NCBI GenBank assembly: GCA_021789355.1
Contig: JAJYJR010000080.1
Location: 1 to 13,789 of the forward strand
From: Chloroflexota bacterium
Lineage (GTDB): Bacteria; Chloroflexota; Limnocylindria; Limnocylindrales; CSP1-4
Direction: 5' to 3'
DNA length: 13,789 bases
Shown here: positions 1 to 6,528 of the stretch, one piece after another
How the letters are laid out: each line of letters begins with the position of its first letter
Position numbering within the stretch: position 1 is the first letter of the stretch
Position numbers and translations under genes: made by a program
The notes under the pieces: generated by a model
The model's database searches: none
The model's input: the letters and a program-made list of their open reading frames with translations, nothing else
Told to the model about the DNA's origin: nothing

Positions 1-47
1 CAGATCCCCCGGGGGCGCCTGGATTCATGCCCTCGCGCGCCGGCCGA

Positions 48-53
48 TACACT
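48..53 (+). promoter_or_regulatory. possible -10 box (TACACT) for the dgcN-dgcA pair
   Basis: TACACT matches TAnnnT and lies 49 bases before the ATG at 103. No convincing -35 is visible at the expected distance. A GGAGG ribosome site follows at 94-98. This is a weak call made only from sequence similarity. Confidence 0.25.
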
Positions 54-102
54 CGTCTTCTCAGGGGGGCCCCGCGTCCCGTCGCGCTGCAGCGGAGGTC
101 GC

Positions 103-1197
103 ATGTCCAGGAGCCCACGCCGGCTCGTCGTCCTCGCCGAGGGCGAGTTCCGGCCACACGCCGCGAAGACGGCCCTCGGTGTCATCCGGTACGGCCCCGA
201 CCCGGTCCTCGCGATCATCGATTCGACACGGGCCGGTCGCAACGCCAGCGACCTGCTCGGCCCGGCCTTCGACGTGCCGGTCGTGGCGACCCTCGACGAG
301 GTGCTCGCCCTGGGCCCGACGGCGCTCCTGATCGGGATCGCGCCGACCGGTGGGCGCCTGCCGCCATCCTGGCGCACGATCATCCTGCGCGCGATCCACG
401 CCGGCCTCGACGTCCTCTCCGGTCTGCACACGTTCGTGTCCGACGACCCCGGGTTCGTCGCGGCGGCGGCCCGCGCCGGGGTCGACCTGATCGACTACCG
501 GAAGCCACCCGAGCGCATGGAGACCTCGGTGGGTCGGCTTCACCGCCCGGGTTCGCGCGTGATCCTGACCGTCGGGACCGACTGCGCTATCGGCAAGATG
601 AGCGTGGCGCTCGAGCTGCGCCGCGCGGCGCGTGCGGCCGGGATCTCGACCTCGTTCGTCGCCACCGGCCAGACCGGGATCATGATCGAGGGCTGGGGCG
701 TCGCGATCGATCGCGTGGTCAGCGACTTCGTGCAGGGCACCTGCGAGTGGATGAGCGAGGAAGGTGAGGCCCGCGGCGACTGGGTCTTCGTGGAGGGACA
801 GGGCTCGCTGGATCACCCGGCGTACAGCTCGGTCACGCTGGGGCTGATCCACGGCTTCACCCCCCACGCGATGGTGCTCGTGCACAAGCCGGGGCTGGCC
901 GCGCACGATTTCGACCACCTGCCGGAGCGCTCGTTCCCGCTCCACCCGCTTCCCGAGATGATCCGCATCCACGAGGAGATCGCGGGGCTGGTGGCGCCCA
1001 GCCGGGTGGTGGCCGTCGCGCTCAACACCTCGCTGCTCGACGAGGGCTCGGCGCTGCGGGAGATCGAACGGACCGCGGCCGAGACGGGGTTGCCCTGCGA
1101 CGATCCGTTCCGCTTCGGCGGCGGAGCGCTGTTCGCCGGCCTCCGTGAGCGCGTGAAGGCGCTTCCCTGGATCGATCGATCGGAGGTCACCGCATGA
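103..1197 (+). CDS. dgcN: DUF1611 family P-loop protein, DgcN-like (putative D-glutamate N-acetyltransferase)
   Basis: 364 aa, the usual full length of DUF1611 proteins. The N-terminal half (about 1-140) looks like a Rossmann-type domain. The C-terminal half (about 150-350) has a Walker A-like GTDCAIGK at residues 158-165, then family-typical blocks GQTGIMIEGWG and FVEGQGSLDHPAYSSVTLGL. GGAGG at 94-98 precedes the ATG by 4 bases. The stop overlaps the next gene's start in ATGA (1194-1197), so the two are translationally coupled. Family knowledge: DUF1611 proteins sit beside enolase-superfamily epimerases, and one such pair was described as DgcN/DgcA, in which D-glutamate is N-acetylated and the product is racemised. 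The DUF1611 assignment is strong. The specific reaction is inferred from family and neighbour, and a role in other peptide amino-acid metabolism is possible. Confidence 0.85.
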   Translation: MSRSPRRLVVLAEGEFRPHAAKTALGVIRYGPDPVLAIIDSTRAGRNASDLLGPAFDVPVVATLDEVLALGPTALLIGIAPTGGRLPPSWRTIILRAIHAGLDVLSGLHTFVSDDPGFVAAAARAGVDLIDYRKPPERMETSVGRLHRPGSRVILTVGTDCAIGKMSVALELRRAARAAGISTSFVATGQTGIMIEGWGVAIDRVVSDFVQGTCEWMSEEGEARGDWVFVEGQGSLDHPAYSSVTLGLIHGFTPHAMVLVHKPGLAAHDFDHLPERSFPLHPLPEMIRIHEEIAGLVAPSRVVAVALNTSLLDEGSALREIERTAAETGLPCDDPFRFGGGALFAGLRERVKALPWIDRSEVTA

Positions 1198-2267
1198 GCA
1201 GCCTGCGCGTCGCAACCGACACGCTCCGGATCCCGTTCCGCGACCCGTTCCGCATCGCCCGTGACATGAGCGGCGAGGTCGCCGTGACGGTGATCGCCGA
1301 GCTGTCTGCGGCGGATGATCGCGAGGTGGGCCGCAGCGGCCTGGGCGAGGGGTTCCCGGACACCTACTACGGCGAGAACCCCGACACCATCGCCGCCGTG
1401 ATGCCGCTCCTCCTGGAGGCGGTGGGCCCGTTCGAGGAGCGGATGGGACGGGATCTTGCCGAGACCAGGACCGCGCTGGACGCGGCCTCGGCGGCCATGG
1501 ACGAGGCGATCCGCCACCACGGCGCGGCGAAATGCGCAGTGGACATCGCACTGCACGACCTGGCGGCGAAGCGCCTGGGCGTCCCGGCGCACCGGCTGCT
1601 GGGGCTGCCGGCCGGCATCCCCCCGACCGACTTCACGATCGGCATCGACACGCCCGGCGTGGTGGGCCAGCGCGCGGCCCGGGCCACCCGCTTCCCGGCG
1701 CTCAAGATCAAGGTCGGCGGGCCCGCGGACCTCGATACGCTGGAGGCGGTGCGCGCGGTGTACGGCGGGCCGATCCGGGTGGACGCCAACACCGGGTGGC
1801 TGCCCGACCAGGCCGTCCGGTTGGTGCCCGAGCTGCAGCGGCTGGGCGTCGAGCTGATCGAGCAGCCGTTCCCCGCCCACCGGCTCGACCAGCTGCGCTG
1901 GTTGCAGGAACGATCGAGCCTGCCGATCGTCGCCGACGAGAGCTGCGTGGTGTACGACGACCTGGAGGCGCTGGTCGGCGTGGTCCAGGGCGTGAACGTG
2001 AAGCTGGCGAAGTGCGGCGGCGTGGGCCCCGCGAAGCGGATGCTGGAGCGGGCGCGGGAGCTGGGGTTCCGCCGGTTCCTGGGCTGCATGGAGGAGACCA
2101 GCGTCGGTATCGCGGCCTCTGCGGCGGTCGCCTCGCTGGCCGACTGGGTCGACCTGGACGGCTGCCTGCTGCTGGCGGCCGACCCGTACGAGGGGCTCGA
2201 GCTCTCCGATGACTGCCGCTGGCGGCTGACCGATGCGCCTGGCCTGGGGGTCCGCCGGCGGGCCTGA
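1194..2267 (+). CDS. dgcA: enolase-superfamily epimerase (N-acetyl-D-glutamate racemase DgcA or L-Ala-D/L-Glu epimerase type)
   Basis: 357 aa with the full muconate-lactonising subgroup active site: KxK at K171/K173, metal ligands D197 (VDAN), E223 (IEQPF) and D248 (VADES), and the opposing catalytic lysine K270 in NVKLAKCGG. The C-terminal GCMEETSVG block is typical of dipeptide epimerases and close relatives. K173 and K270 on opposite faces would do 1,1-proton transfer, giving racemisation or epimerisation. The start ATG overlaps the dgcN-like stop by 4 bases, so the two products are probably made together. The adjacent DUF1611 gene favours the DgcA assignment (N-acetyl-D-Glu to N-acetyl-L-Glu). 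Without it, the default call would be L-Ala-D/L-Glu dipeptide epimerase in muropeptide recycling. Sequence alone does not separate these. All catalytic residues are intact. Confidence 0.88.
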   Translation: MSSLRVATDTLRIPFRDPFRIARDMSGEVAVTVIAELSAADDREVGRSGLGEGFPDTYYGENPDTIAAVMPLLLEAVGPFEERMGRDLAETRTALDAASAAMDEAIRHHGAAKCAVDIALHDLAAKRLGVPAHRLLGLPAGIPPTDFTIGIDTPGVVGQRAARATRFPALKIKVGGPADLDTLEAVRAVYGGPIRVDANTGWLPDQAVRLVPELQRLGVELIEQPFPAHRLDQLRWLQERSSLPIVADESCVVYDDLEALVGVVQGVNVKLAKCGGVGPAKRMLERARELGFRRFLGCMEETSVGIAASAAVASLADWVDLDGCLLLAADPYEGLELSDDCRWRLTDAPGLGVRRRA

Positions 2268-2272
2268 CCGCG

Positions 2273-2305
2273 TGTGGACAAGTTGGTGGACAACGTGGTG
2301 GACAG
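2273..2305 (+). repeat. three DnaA-box-like nonamers at 12-bp spacing
   Basis: Nonamers TGTGGACAA (2273-2281), GGTGGACAA (2285-2293) and GGTGGACAG (2297-2305) repeat with an exact 12-bp period just after the dgcA-like stop. On the minus strand the first reads TTGTCCACA, the form of DnaA box known from high-GC Gram-positive bacteria. The others differ by one and two bases. A role in DnaA binding is inference. Confidence 0.4.
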
Positions 2306-2397
2306 AACCCCTTCCTCGGCCCGGCCTCCGCTCCTAGGATGTCCCTCCGAAGACCCTGATGGCCTGGCGGGGCACGGGGCGGACGTTGTTGGGGGTG

Positions 2398-2453
2398 CCG
2401 GGCCGCGCCCGTTGGGGCCGGGCCGCGCCCGTTGGGACGCCGGGCCGCGCCCG
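2398..2453 (+). repeat. short tandem repeat, unit CCGGGCCGCGCCCGTTGGG
   Basis: Two near-identical copies start at 2398 and 2418, and a truncated third (14 bases) starts at 2440. Each unit contains a GGGC/GCCC-rich self-complementary core. The repeat lies in the 230-base gap before the small gene at 2498. No function can be assigned. Confidence 0.6.
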
Positions 2454-2497
2454 CCGATCGGGGCGTTCGGCGTAGGGAATGGAGGGAGTCTGTATCG

Positions 2498-2821
2498 ATG
2501 GAGCCTGCTGAGTCCCGCAGTGCGGGATCTAACGCCGACGCCGTGGACTTCGTGCGCTTCTGCTACGCACGCCACCCGGTCAGCTGGCCGCAGCTGTACG
2601 ACGAGATGAGCGCGGTCGCCGCCCGGGGACTCTACCGAGGGTGGGGATACGCCGAGCTGGCGGACCATGGGATCCGGTTCACGCTGCCGGATCTGCCCGC
2701 GCTCGCCGCTGTGGTGAGCAGCATCGTGCAGGCGGAGTGCGCGCGGACGGCGGAACGGAGGGCGGCGGCGCGGATGGGTGCGGCGCGCCGTCCGGCGCCC
2801 GAGCCGCTGGTGGCCGGCTAG
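2498..2821 (+). CDS. small hypothetical protein (107 aa)
   Basis: Starts at ATG 2498, chosen because GGAGGG at 2481-2486 precedes it and the more upstream in-frame sequence is arginine-rich repeat-derived translation. The protein begins MEPAESRS and has a well-formed middle with DFVRFCYARHPVSWPQLYDE, a GWGYAEL segment and a predicted helical region before an Arg/Ala-rich tail. The tryptophan and tyrosine content and clean codon bias suggest a genuine globular protein. I do not recognise the family. It ends 62 bases before a strong hairpin at 2883-2919, so it is probably transcribed alone. There is no signal peptide or membrane segment. Confidence 0.6.
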   Translation: MEPAESRSAGSNADAVDFVRFCYARHPVSWPQLYDEMSAVAARGLYRGWGYAELADHGIRFTLPDLPALAAVVSSIVQAECARTAERRAAARMGAARRPAPEPLVAG

Positions 2822-2882
2822 GAGGCGGGACCCCGGAAGCGCCGGCCACCAATTGTCATCGTCACGGCGATCATCGCCGCGG

Positions 2883-2919
2883 CAGAACGCCCCGTCCGGG
2901 AGACCGGCGGGGCGTTCTG
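2883..2919 (+). terminator. strong hairpin, terminator-like, possibly bidirectional
   Basis: Perfect 12-bp arms CAGAACGCCCCG (2883-2894) and CGGGGCGTTCTG (2908-2919). The inner part folds further: CCGG (2896-2899) pairs with CCGG (2904-2907) around a GAGA (GNRA) tetraloop. There is no clear U-tract, as is common for GC-rich genomes. It follows the gene ending at 2821. Confidence 0.6.
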
Positions 2920-2950
2920 GCGTCGGTCGGCATCGTCATGGCGCCGCCCC

Positions 2951-2956
2951 TATACT
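2951..2956 (+). promoter_or_regulatory. -10 box TATACT, probable leaderless promoter
   Basis: TATACT ends 8 bases before the A of ATG 2965, so transcription would start at or within a base or two of the start codon. No good -35 is visible. No Shine-Dalgarno sequence separates the box from the ATG, which fits a leaderless mRNA. Confidence 0.45.
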
Positions 2957-2964
2957 CGGCCCCG

Positions 2965-3192
2965 ATGCGCCAGATGTACCACCCCGACGATCTCGCCTCG
3001 ATGGACCCGCTCGTCCTGATGAAGAACCTGGATCACGTCCGGATGACGAGCCGGCGCCTCAGCTACATCCTCCAACAGCAGGTGCATCTCTACACGCCGG
3101 AGGCGAACCAGCTGCGCGACCAGATCGACCGGTACGTGGAGGCCGAGCGCCAGATCGAGGGCGAGATGGCGAGGCGGGAGATCCGCTCGTAG
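2965..3192 (+). CDS. small hypothetical protein (75 aa), charged helical
   Basis: Starts at ATG 2965, which sits just downstream of TATACT and marks the start of a sequence with ordinary amino-acid composition. The product (MRQMYHPDDLASMDPLVLMK at the start) has a hydrophilic, Met-containing N-terminus. Two predicted amphipathic helices follow, around RRLSYILQQQVHLY and ANQLRDQIDRYVEAERQIEG, suggesting a short coiled coil or helical hairpin. I do not recognise the family. No membrane segment is present. A very GC-rich hairpin (3223-3246) follows 30 bases after the stop, consistent with a monocistronic unit. Another reading frame through this region belongs to the upstream extension of the glycosyltransferase frame, but its composition (Arg/Pro/Gly-rich) looks non-coding. 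Confidence 0.6.
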   Translation: MRQMYHPDDLASMDPLVLMKNLDHVRMTSRRLSYILQQQVHLYTPEANQLRDQIDRYVEAERQIEGEMARREIRS

Positions 3193-3222
3193 CCGAGGGC
3201 ACGCCCGCGCAGCACACGCGGG

Positions 3223-3246
3223 GCCCCCGCCCCCCCGGGCGGGGGC
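3223..3246 (+). terminator. GC-only hairpin after the 75-aa gene
   Basis: Perfect 10-bp arms GCCCCCGCCC (3223-3232) and GGGCGGGGGC (3237-3246) around a CCCC loop. It lies 30 bases after the stop at 3192 and is probably a terminator without a U-tract. Such a tract is also prone to sequencing or assembly indels, which matters for the next gene's start. Confidence 0.5.
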
Positions 3247-4742
3247 TGCCGGGCCCCCGACCTGGGCGCGGCCCGGGTACCTTCCGTTGGCGGCGCCCGG
3301 GGGCATTCCGTTCGCCCGGCATCGCGGTCCCGCTGCTGATCGCGCTCGCGTTCCTGGTGCTGCTCGTCGCCGCCGTGGCCGTCGATCCAGCCCGTGGCGT
3401 GACCGCCAGCACCAGCCCGTACACCGACGAGGGCTGGAACGTCGCGAACGCGCGCGATCTGGTCATGTTCGGCACGTGGGCCACCGACGACTGGCGGATG
3501 TACGTGCTGAACTTCCCCTTCAGCGCGCTCGAGGCCGCGTGGCTGGCGATCGCCGGGGTCGGGATCGTGCAGGCGCGCCTGCTCGTGATCGCCTGCGGGG
3601 CGATCGCGCTGGGCACGCTCGGCATCGGGCTGCGACGGCAGCTCGGCGCGGCCGGCGCGTCGCTCGCGGCCGCTGCGCTCGGCGGCTCGGCGCTGCTGCT
3701 CTACTACGGCCGGCTGGCCTACCTGGAGCCGCTGGTCATGCTCTGGCTGATCGCCGCGCTGGCGCTCCTCGCGCGGTCCCGTCCCTCGCTGGCGACCGGC
3801 GTCCTCGCGGGGGTCGCGCTCGCGCTGGCGATCGCCACCAAGGCCAGCGCCGGCTTCGCGGTGGCGGGCCTGCTCGCCGGCGTGGCGCTGGTCGGATGGA
3901 GGGATCCCGGGGTCCGCCGCGCGGTCGCGGGCGCCGTCCTCGGCCTGCTCGTCGTGGCACTCGCGTGGGCGGCCGTCTTCGCCGTCCCGATCCCGGCCGC
4001 GCTGGCTACCGACCTCCGGATCTGGGCCCCGGAGCCGCTGCCGCACAGCATCACCGAGCTCGTCCGGCGGATCACCTCGTACCCGAGCCGCAGCGACGGC
4101 GGCATCCCGCTCGCGCTGCCACTGTTGCTCGCGGGCGCCGGTGGGCTGCTCGTGACCCTCGTGCGGCACGCCGACCTGACGGCGGAGCAGCGGCGCCTCG
4201 CCGCGGCGTGTATCGGCTGGTTCGCCGTCGGGATGGGCGTCCTGCTGGTCGTCCCGTACCGCCCGAACCGGTACCTGGTCCCGCTGCTGCCGCCGCTGGC
4301 CGTGCTCGCCGGCCTGGGGTTCGCGCTGGTCGTGCGGTGGGCAGGGGAGCGGCCGGTGCTGGTCGCGGGAGCTGGCCTCGCGCTCGCCGTCGCCCTCGCC
4401 GGCCCCGGCCTGGTTCTCCAGCTGGGCTGGGCAACCTCCACGCCGTCCACGCTGCCCGAGGTCCAGGCGCGGGTCGCCGCGCTGGTGCCGCCTGGATCCG
4501 TGGTCCAGGGCGACCTCGCGCCGGTGCTCGCCATGCAGGCGCGCGCGACGACCATCGTGTCGCGGCCCGCGACCAGCGTGAACTCCGGTGACCTGTACGA
4601 GACGCGCGGCGTCCGGTGGGTGCTGACGGCGGGTCCGGCTCCCCAGTGGGCGGCGCTCCACCCGGCGGCATGGGAGGCGCGGACCAGGGAGCTCTGCGTG
4701 GCCTGGGGTCCGGGCGAGACCTGCCTCTACCGGCTGCCCTGA
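3246..4742 (+). CDS. GT39/ArnT-like polytopic membrane glycosyltransferase (5' end uncertain)
   Basis: Integral membrane protein with many hydrophobic helices and a soluble C-terminal tail of about 100 residues (from WATSTPSTLPEVQ). After TM1 (IAVPLLIALAFLVLLV, encoded from 3321) an extracytoplasmic loop carries YTDEGWN. The DE pair at 3426-3431 matches the acidic catalytic motif of the PMT/GT39 fold, which uses polyprenyl-phosphate sugars. A later ATKASAGFAV block is also typical. It probably glycosylates lipid, protein or an exported polymer; substrate unknown. The stop at 4742 is firm but the start is not. From the upstream stop at 3192, the only ATG/GTG/TTG in frame is GTG 3357, which would remove half of TM1. 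I mark from the first in-frame CTG (3246) only to include TM1. A frameshift in the GC run is an alternative. The end overlaps the convergent methyltransferase by 16 bases. Confidence 0.75.
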   Translation: MPGPRPGRGPGTFRWRRPGAFRSPGIAVPLLIALAFLVLLVAAVAVDPARGVTASTSPYTDEGWNVANARDLVMFGTWATDDWRMYVLNFPFSALEAAWLAIAGVGIVQARLLVIACGAIALGTLGIGLRRQLGAAGASLAAAALGGSALLLYYGRLAYLEPLVMLWLIAALALLARSRPSLATGVLAGVALALAIATKASAGFAVAGLLAGVALVGWRDPGVRRAVAGAVLGLLVVALAWAAVFAVPIPAALATDLRIWAPEPLPHSITELVRRITSYPSRSDGGIPLALPLLLAGAGGLLVTLVRHADLTAEQRRLAAACIGWFAVGMGVLLVVPYRPNRYLVPLLPPLAVLAGLGFALVVRWAGERPVLVAGAGLALAVALAGPGLVLQLGWATSTPSTLPEVQARVAALVPPGSVVQGDLAPVLAMQARATTIVSRPATSVNSGDLYETRGVRWVLTAGPAPQWAALHPAAWEARTRELCVAWGPGETCLYRLP

Positions 4743-6118
4743 GCGACCAGCCGCGGCCGGGCCGGAGGAGGCCAGGTCCACTCGATCGGAAGCGACGCGG
4801 CCGCCAGCGCCCGGCGTCTCCCCAGCTCCGTGGGCGCGAGCACCAGCAGGCGATCGGTCCGCGTGGCCCGCCCCGCCTCGTCACCCCAGATCTTCGTCGA
4901 CTTGCGATGGGCCGGGACCTCGTCGACGGCGATCCCGGCGAGCCGGTAACCCTCCGGCCGGGCCGCCTCCTCCCACGCGCGAGCGGCCAGGTCGATCTCG
5001 TGCGGGAGCCGATGGCCTCCGTCCGACTCGACGTCTCCGAGCACGAGAACGACGACGGCGTCGTCGGCCAGCACGGTGCGCAGATCCGCCAGCACCTCGC
5101 GAACGAATCGCAGCCAGGCCTGCGGCCGGTGCGCGTGGTCGAGCGCGGCGTCCACAGCCTCGGGCACGAGCCCGAGGAACCAGAGCCGTAGCCAGTTGAA
5201 CGCACCGTACCGGACGACGCGGAGGTACGGCGGGCTGGTGACCACCAGGCGCGCACGTTCCGGCAGCGAGCGCTCGCGCAGCGCGTCGCGCGTGCGGGTG
5301 CCGGCGTCCCGCGCGTCCCCAAGCAGCGCAAGCCCCCGTACCGGCGGAAGTGCGTCCCGCAGCAGCCGCCGGCTCTTCGCGCTGAGAGCCTCGAAGACGT
5401 CGCGCTCCTCCGGCACGAAGCCGCTGGCAGCCGCCTGCCGGAGCACGTACGACGGCGGTAGCGCGAACGCGTTCGGCATCAGGGTCGTCAGGAAGGCGTT
5501 GCCGCGGCCGTGGAGGATGCCGGCGGTCGTGGCCGCCAGGAAGCGATCCGCCCGGTTCGCCGGGTCCAGCGTCGAGCGGAGGTAGAGGAGCTGGTCGAGC
5601 GTCTTCGGGTGGAAGGCCACGCCCACCTCGGGCGGCTCATCGACCGTGCGGCCGGGGCCGCCCGCGGCACGGACCACCCACCCCGCGCGCAGCTCGTCCA
5701 GGCGGCCGAACAGCTCGGGGGGCGCGGGCGGGTCGACCTTGGCCGCGGTCAGCAGGTGGGCGAGCGGGTACAGGTCGTTCCCGACACCCAGTCGACCCTC
5801 GGCGCACGCCTGCAGCGGCGTGGTCCCACGGCCGCTGAACGGGTCGAGCACCACGTCGCCCCGGCGCGTGTACCGGCCGATGAACGCGTGTGCGAGCCCG
5901 GCCGGAAACGACGCCAGGTAGCTGCACATGGGGTGGAAGGCGTGACCCCAGAGGCGCCGCTCGGCCTTCCACTCGAGCTCGATCGGGAACGGCGGAGCCA
6001 CGTCGGGGTTCGATGTGGCCGGGATGGACGTCGCGGCCGGCGACCCGGGACGATGTGTGGCCTCGGGACGCAGTGCGAGCGTCACTGCCAGGCCCTCGTC
6101 GGCGCCCACGCCGGGCAC
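4727..6118 (-). CDS. site-specific DNA methyltransferase, SPPY type (N4-cytosine/N6-adenine)
   Basis: 463 aa, cytoplasmic, AdoMet-dependent. Motif I DPFSGRGTT is at residues 92-100, and the catalytic motif IV TSPPY is at 294-298. In between lies a roughly 190-residue segment that could hold target recognition. The N-terminal block LWGHAFHPMCSYLASFP just before motif I is typical of proteins in the COG0863-like group with motif I first. SPPY is most often seen in N4-cytosine enzymes, but adenine specificity cannot be excluded. The start is GTG at 6118; GTG at 6085 is an alternative, and the first 40 residues look unconserved. No restriction endonuclease gene is adjacent, so it is probably an orphan methylase. 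The gene runs convergent to the glycosyltransferase and divergent from the tRNA at 6215. Confidence 0.85.
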   Translation of the reverse strand: MPGVGADEGLAVTLALRPEATHRPGSPAATSIPATSNPDVAPPFPIELEWKAERRLWGHAFHPMCSYLASFPAGLAHAFIGRYTRRGDVVLDPFSGRGTTPLQACAEGRLGVGNDLYPLAHLLTAAKVDPPAPPELFGRLDELRAGWVVRAAGGPGRTVDEPPEVGVAFHPKTLDQLLYLRSTLDPANRADRFLAATTAGILHGRGNAFLTTLMPNAFALPPSYVLRQAAASGFVPEERDVFEALSAKSRRLLRDALPPVRGLALLGDARDAGTRTRDALRERSLPERARLVVTSPPYLRVVRYGAFNWLRLWFLGLVPEAVDAALDHAHRPQAWLRFVREVLADLRTVLADDAVVVLVLGDVESDGGHRLPHEIDLAARAWEEAARPEGYRLAGIAVDEVPAHRKSTKIWGDEAGRATRTDRLLVLAPTELGRRRALAAASLPIEWTWPPPARPRLVAQGSR

Positions 6119-6200
6119 GGGGCGGCGAATCTAGCACCCGGTTGGCCGCGCGTGCCGGTCGCGCCCGCAGGGGCAGGGCGGTCGTGTTCGCATGGCACGG

Positions 6201-6206
6201 TACGAT
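6201..6206 (+). promoter_or_regulatory. -10 box TACGAT for the tRNA gene
   Basis: TACGAT ends 8 bases before the mature 5' end of the tRNA, placing the transcription start essentially at the tRNA 5' end. No clear -35 was found. Inferred from spacing. Confidence 0.4.
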
Positions 6207-6214
6207 TCGCCCGT

Positions 6215-6290
6215 GCCCCCGTAGCTCAGCGGACAGAGCAGGCGGCTTCTAACCGTCAGGTCGCGGGTTCAAATCCTGCCGGGGGCGCCA
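6215..6290 (+). tRNA. tRNA-Arg (anticodon TCT), CCA encoded
   Basis: The complete cloverleaf can be drawn by eye. Acceptor GCCCCCG (6215-6221) pairs with CGGGGGC (6280-6286). D-stem GCTC/GAGC (6224-6227/6236-6239). Anticodon stem GGCGG/CCGTC around loop CTTCTAA (6246-6252), with anticodon TCT at 6248-6250. T-stem GCGGG/CCTGC around TTCAAAT (6268-6274). Discriminator G6287, then encoded CCA at 6288-6290. TCT reads AGA/AGG arginine codons. The DNA just downstream holds an insertion-sequence relic and toxin-antitoxin genes, as is common at tRNA integration hotspots. Confidence 0.96.
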
Positions 6291-6299
6291 CAGTGCCGC

Positions 6300-6434
6300 G
6301 CGGATGGCGCCGGCGACATCGACCTGTTCGTCTTCCGCTTCAACCGCCGCCACCACCCGATGGCCGGCTTCGTCACCCTGCTCGGTCTGGGCGCCGCGCT
6401 TCCGGCAACGACCGCGAAGGAGATCCTCGCGCCG
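6300..6434 (+). pseudogene. C-terminal relic of an IS1595/ISXO2-like transposase
   Basis: In one frame the DNA right after the tRNA reads GDIDLFVFRFNRRHHPMAG followed by FVTLLGLGAALPATTAKEIL. The block FxFRFNRR, a following FxxLLGLG and a TT-x-EI tail match what I remember of the C-terminal end of IS1595/ISXO2-type DDE transposases. Only the last 40-45 residues remain. There is no DDE core, no start and no terminal inverted repeats in view. The frame runs on to 6560, but the later part is low-complexity and overlaps the promoter of the next operon. Assignment is from pattern memory, not a search. A short unrelated small protein starting at ATG 6360 is the alternative. Confidence 0.45.
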
Positions 6435-6464
6435 GCGCCAGCGTCTTCAGCGGCGACGAAGACG

Positions 6465-6494
6465 ACCACCATCAGCCACAAACCACCATCAGCC
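6465..6494 (+). repeat. two direct copies of ACCACCATCAGCC
   Basis: Exact 13-base copies lie at 6465-6477 and 6482-6494 (17-base period), immediately upstream of the -35 box at 6498. They could be a binding site or chance slippage. Confidence 0.5.
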
Positions 6495-6497
6495 GAC

Positions 6498-6528
6498 TTG
6501 ACAACCGGGGCTCGTCATAGACACTATG
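6498..6528 (+). promoter_or_regulatory. promoter of the HTH-MNT/HEPN operon
   Basis: A consensus -35 TTGACA lies at 6498-6503. The best -10 is CACTAT at 6523-6528, with a long 19-base spacer. The -10 lies inside the first dyad operator. Transcription would start near 6535, within the second dyad. The -10 assignment is less certain than the -35. Confidence 0.5.

Noticed and set aside
6..15. Palindrome CCCCCGGGGG near the window start
   Set aside because: Short GC palindromes are expected often at this base composition and nothing nearby supports a function.
61..1551. Long open frame on the minus strand across the dgcN-dgcA region
   Set aside because: Arg/Pro/Gly-rich translation with no motifs; it is the antisense of two clear enzymes in GC-rich DNA.
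2274..2609. GTG-started plus-strand frame translating the nonamer repeats (VDKLVDNVVDR)
   Set aside because: After the repeat-derived start the sequence is low-complexity, has no ribosome site, and overlaps the better-supported gene at 2498.
1367..2668. Long minus-strand open frame over dgcA and the intergenic repeats
   Set aside because: Ser/Arg/Pro-rich with no domain; shadow of the plus-strand epimerase.
3090..4781. 563-codon minus-strand open frame opposite the glycosyltransferase
   Set aside because: Composition is Arg/Asp/Gln/Gly-rich without hydrophobic core; the plus strand shows clear membrane helices and a GT39 motif.
5510..6520. Plus-strand open frame running through the methyltransferase and the tRNA
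   Set aside because: It passes through a perfect tRNA and is antisense to a clear methyltransferase, so it cannot be a single real gene.
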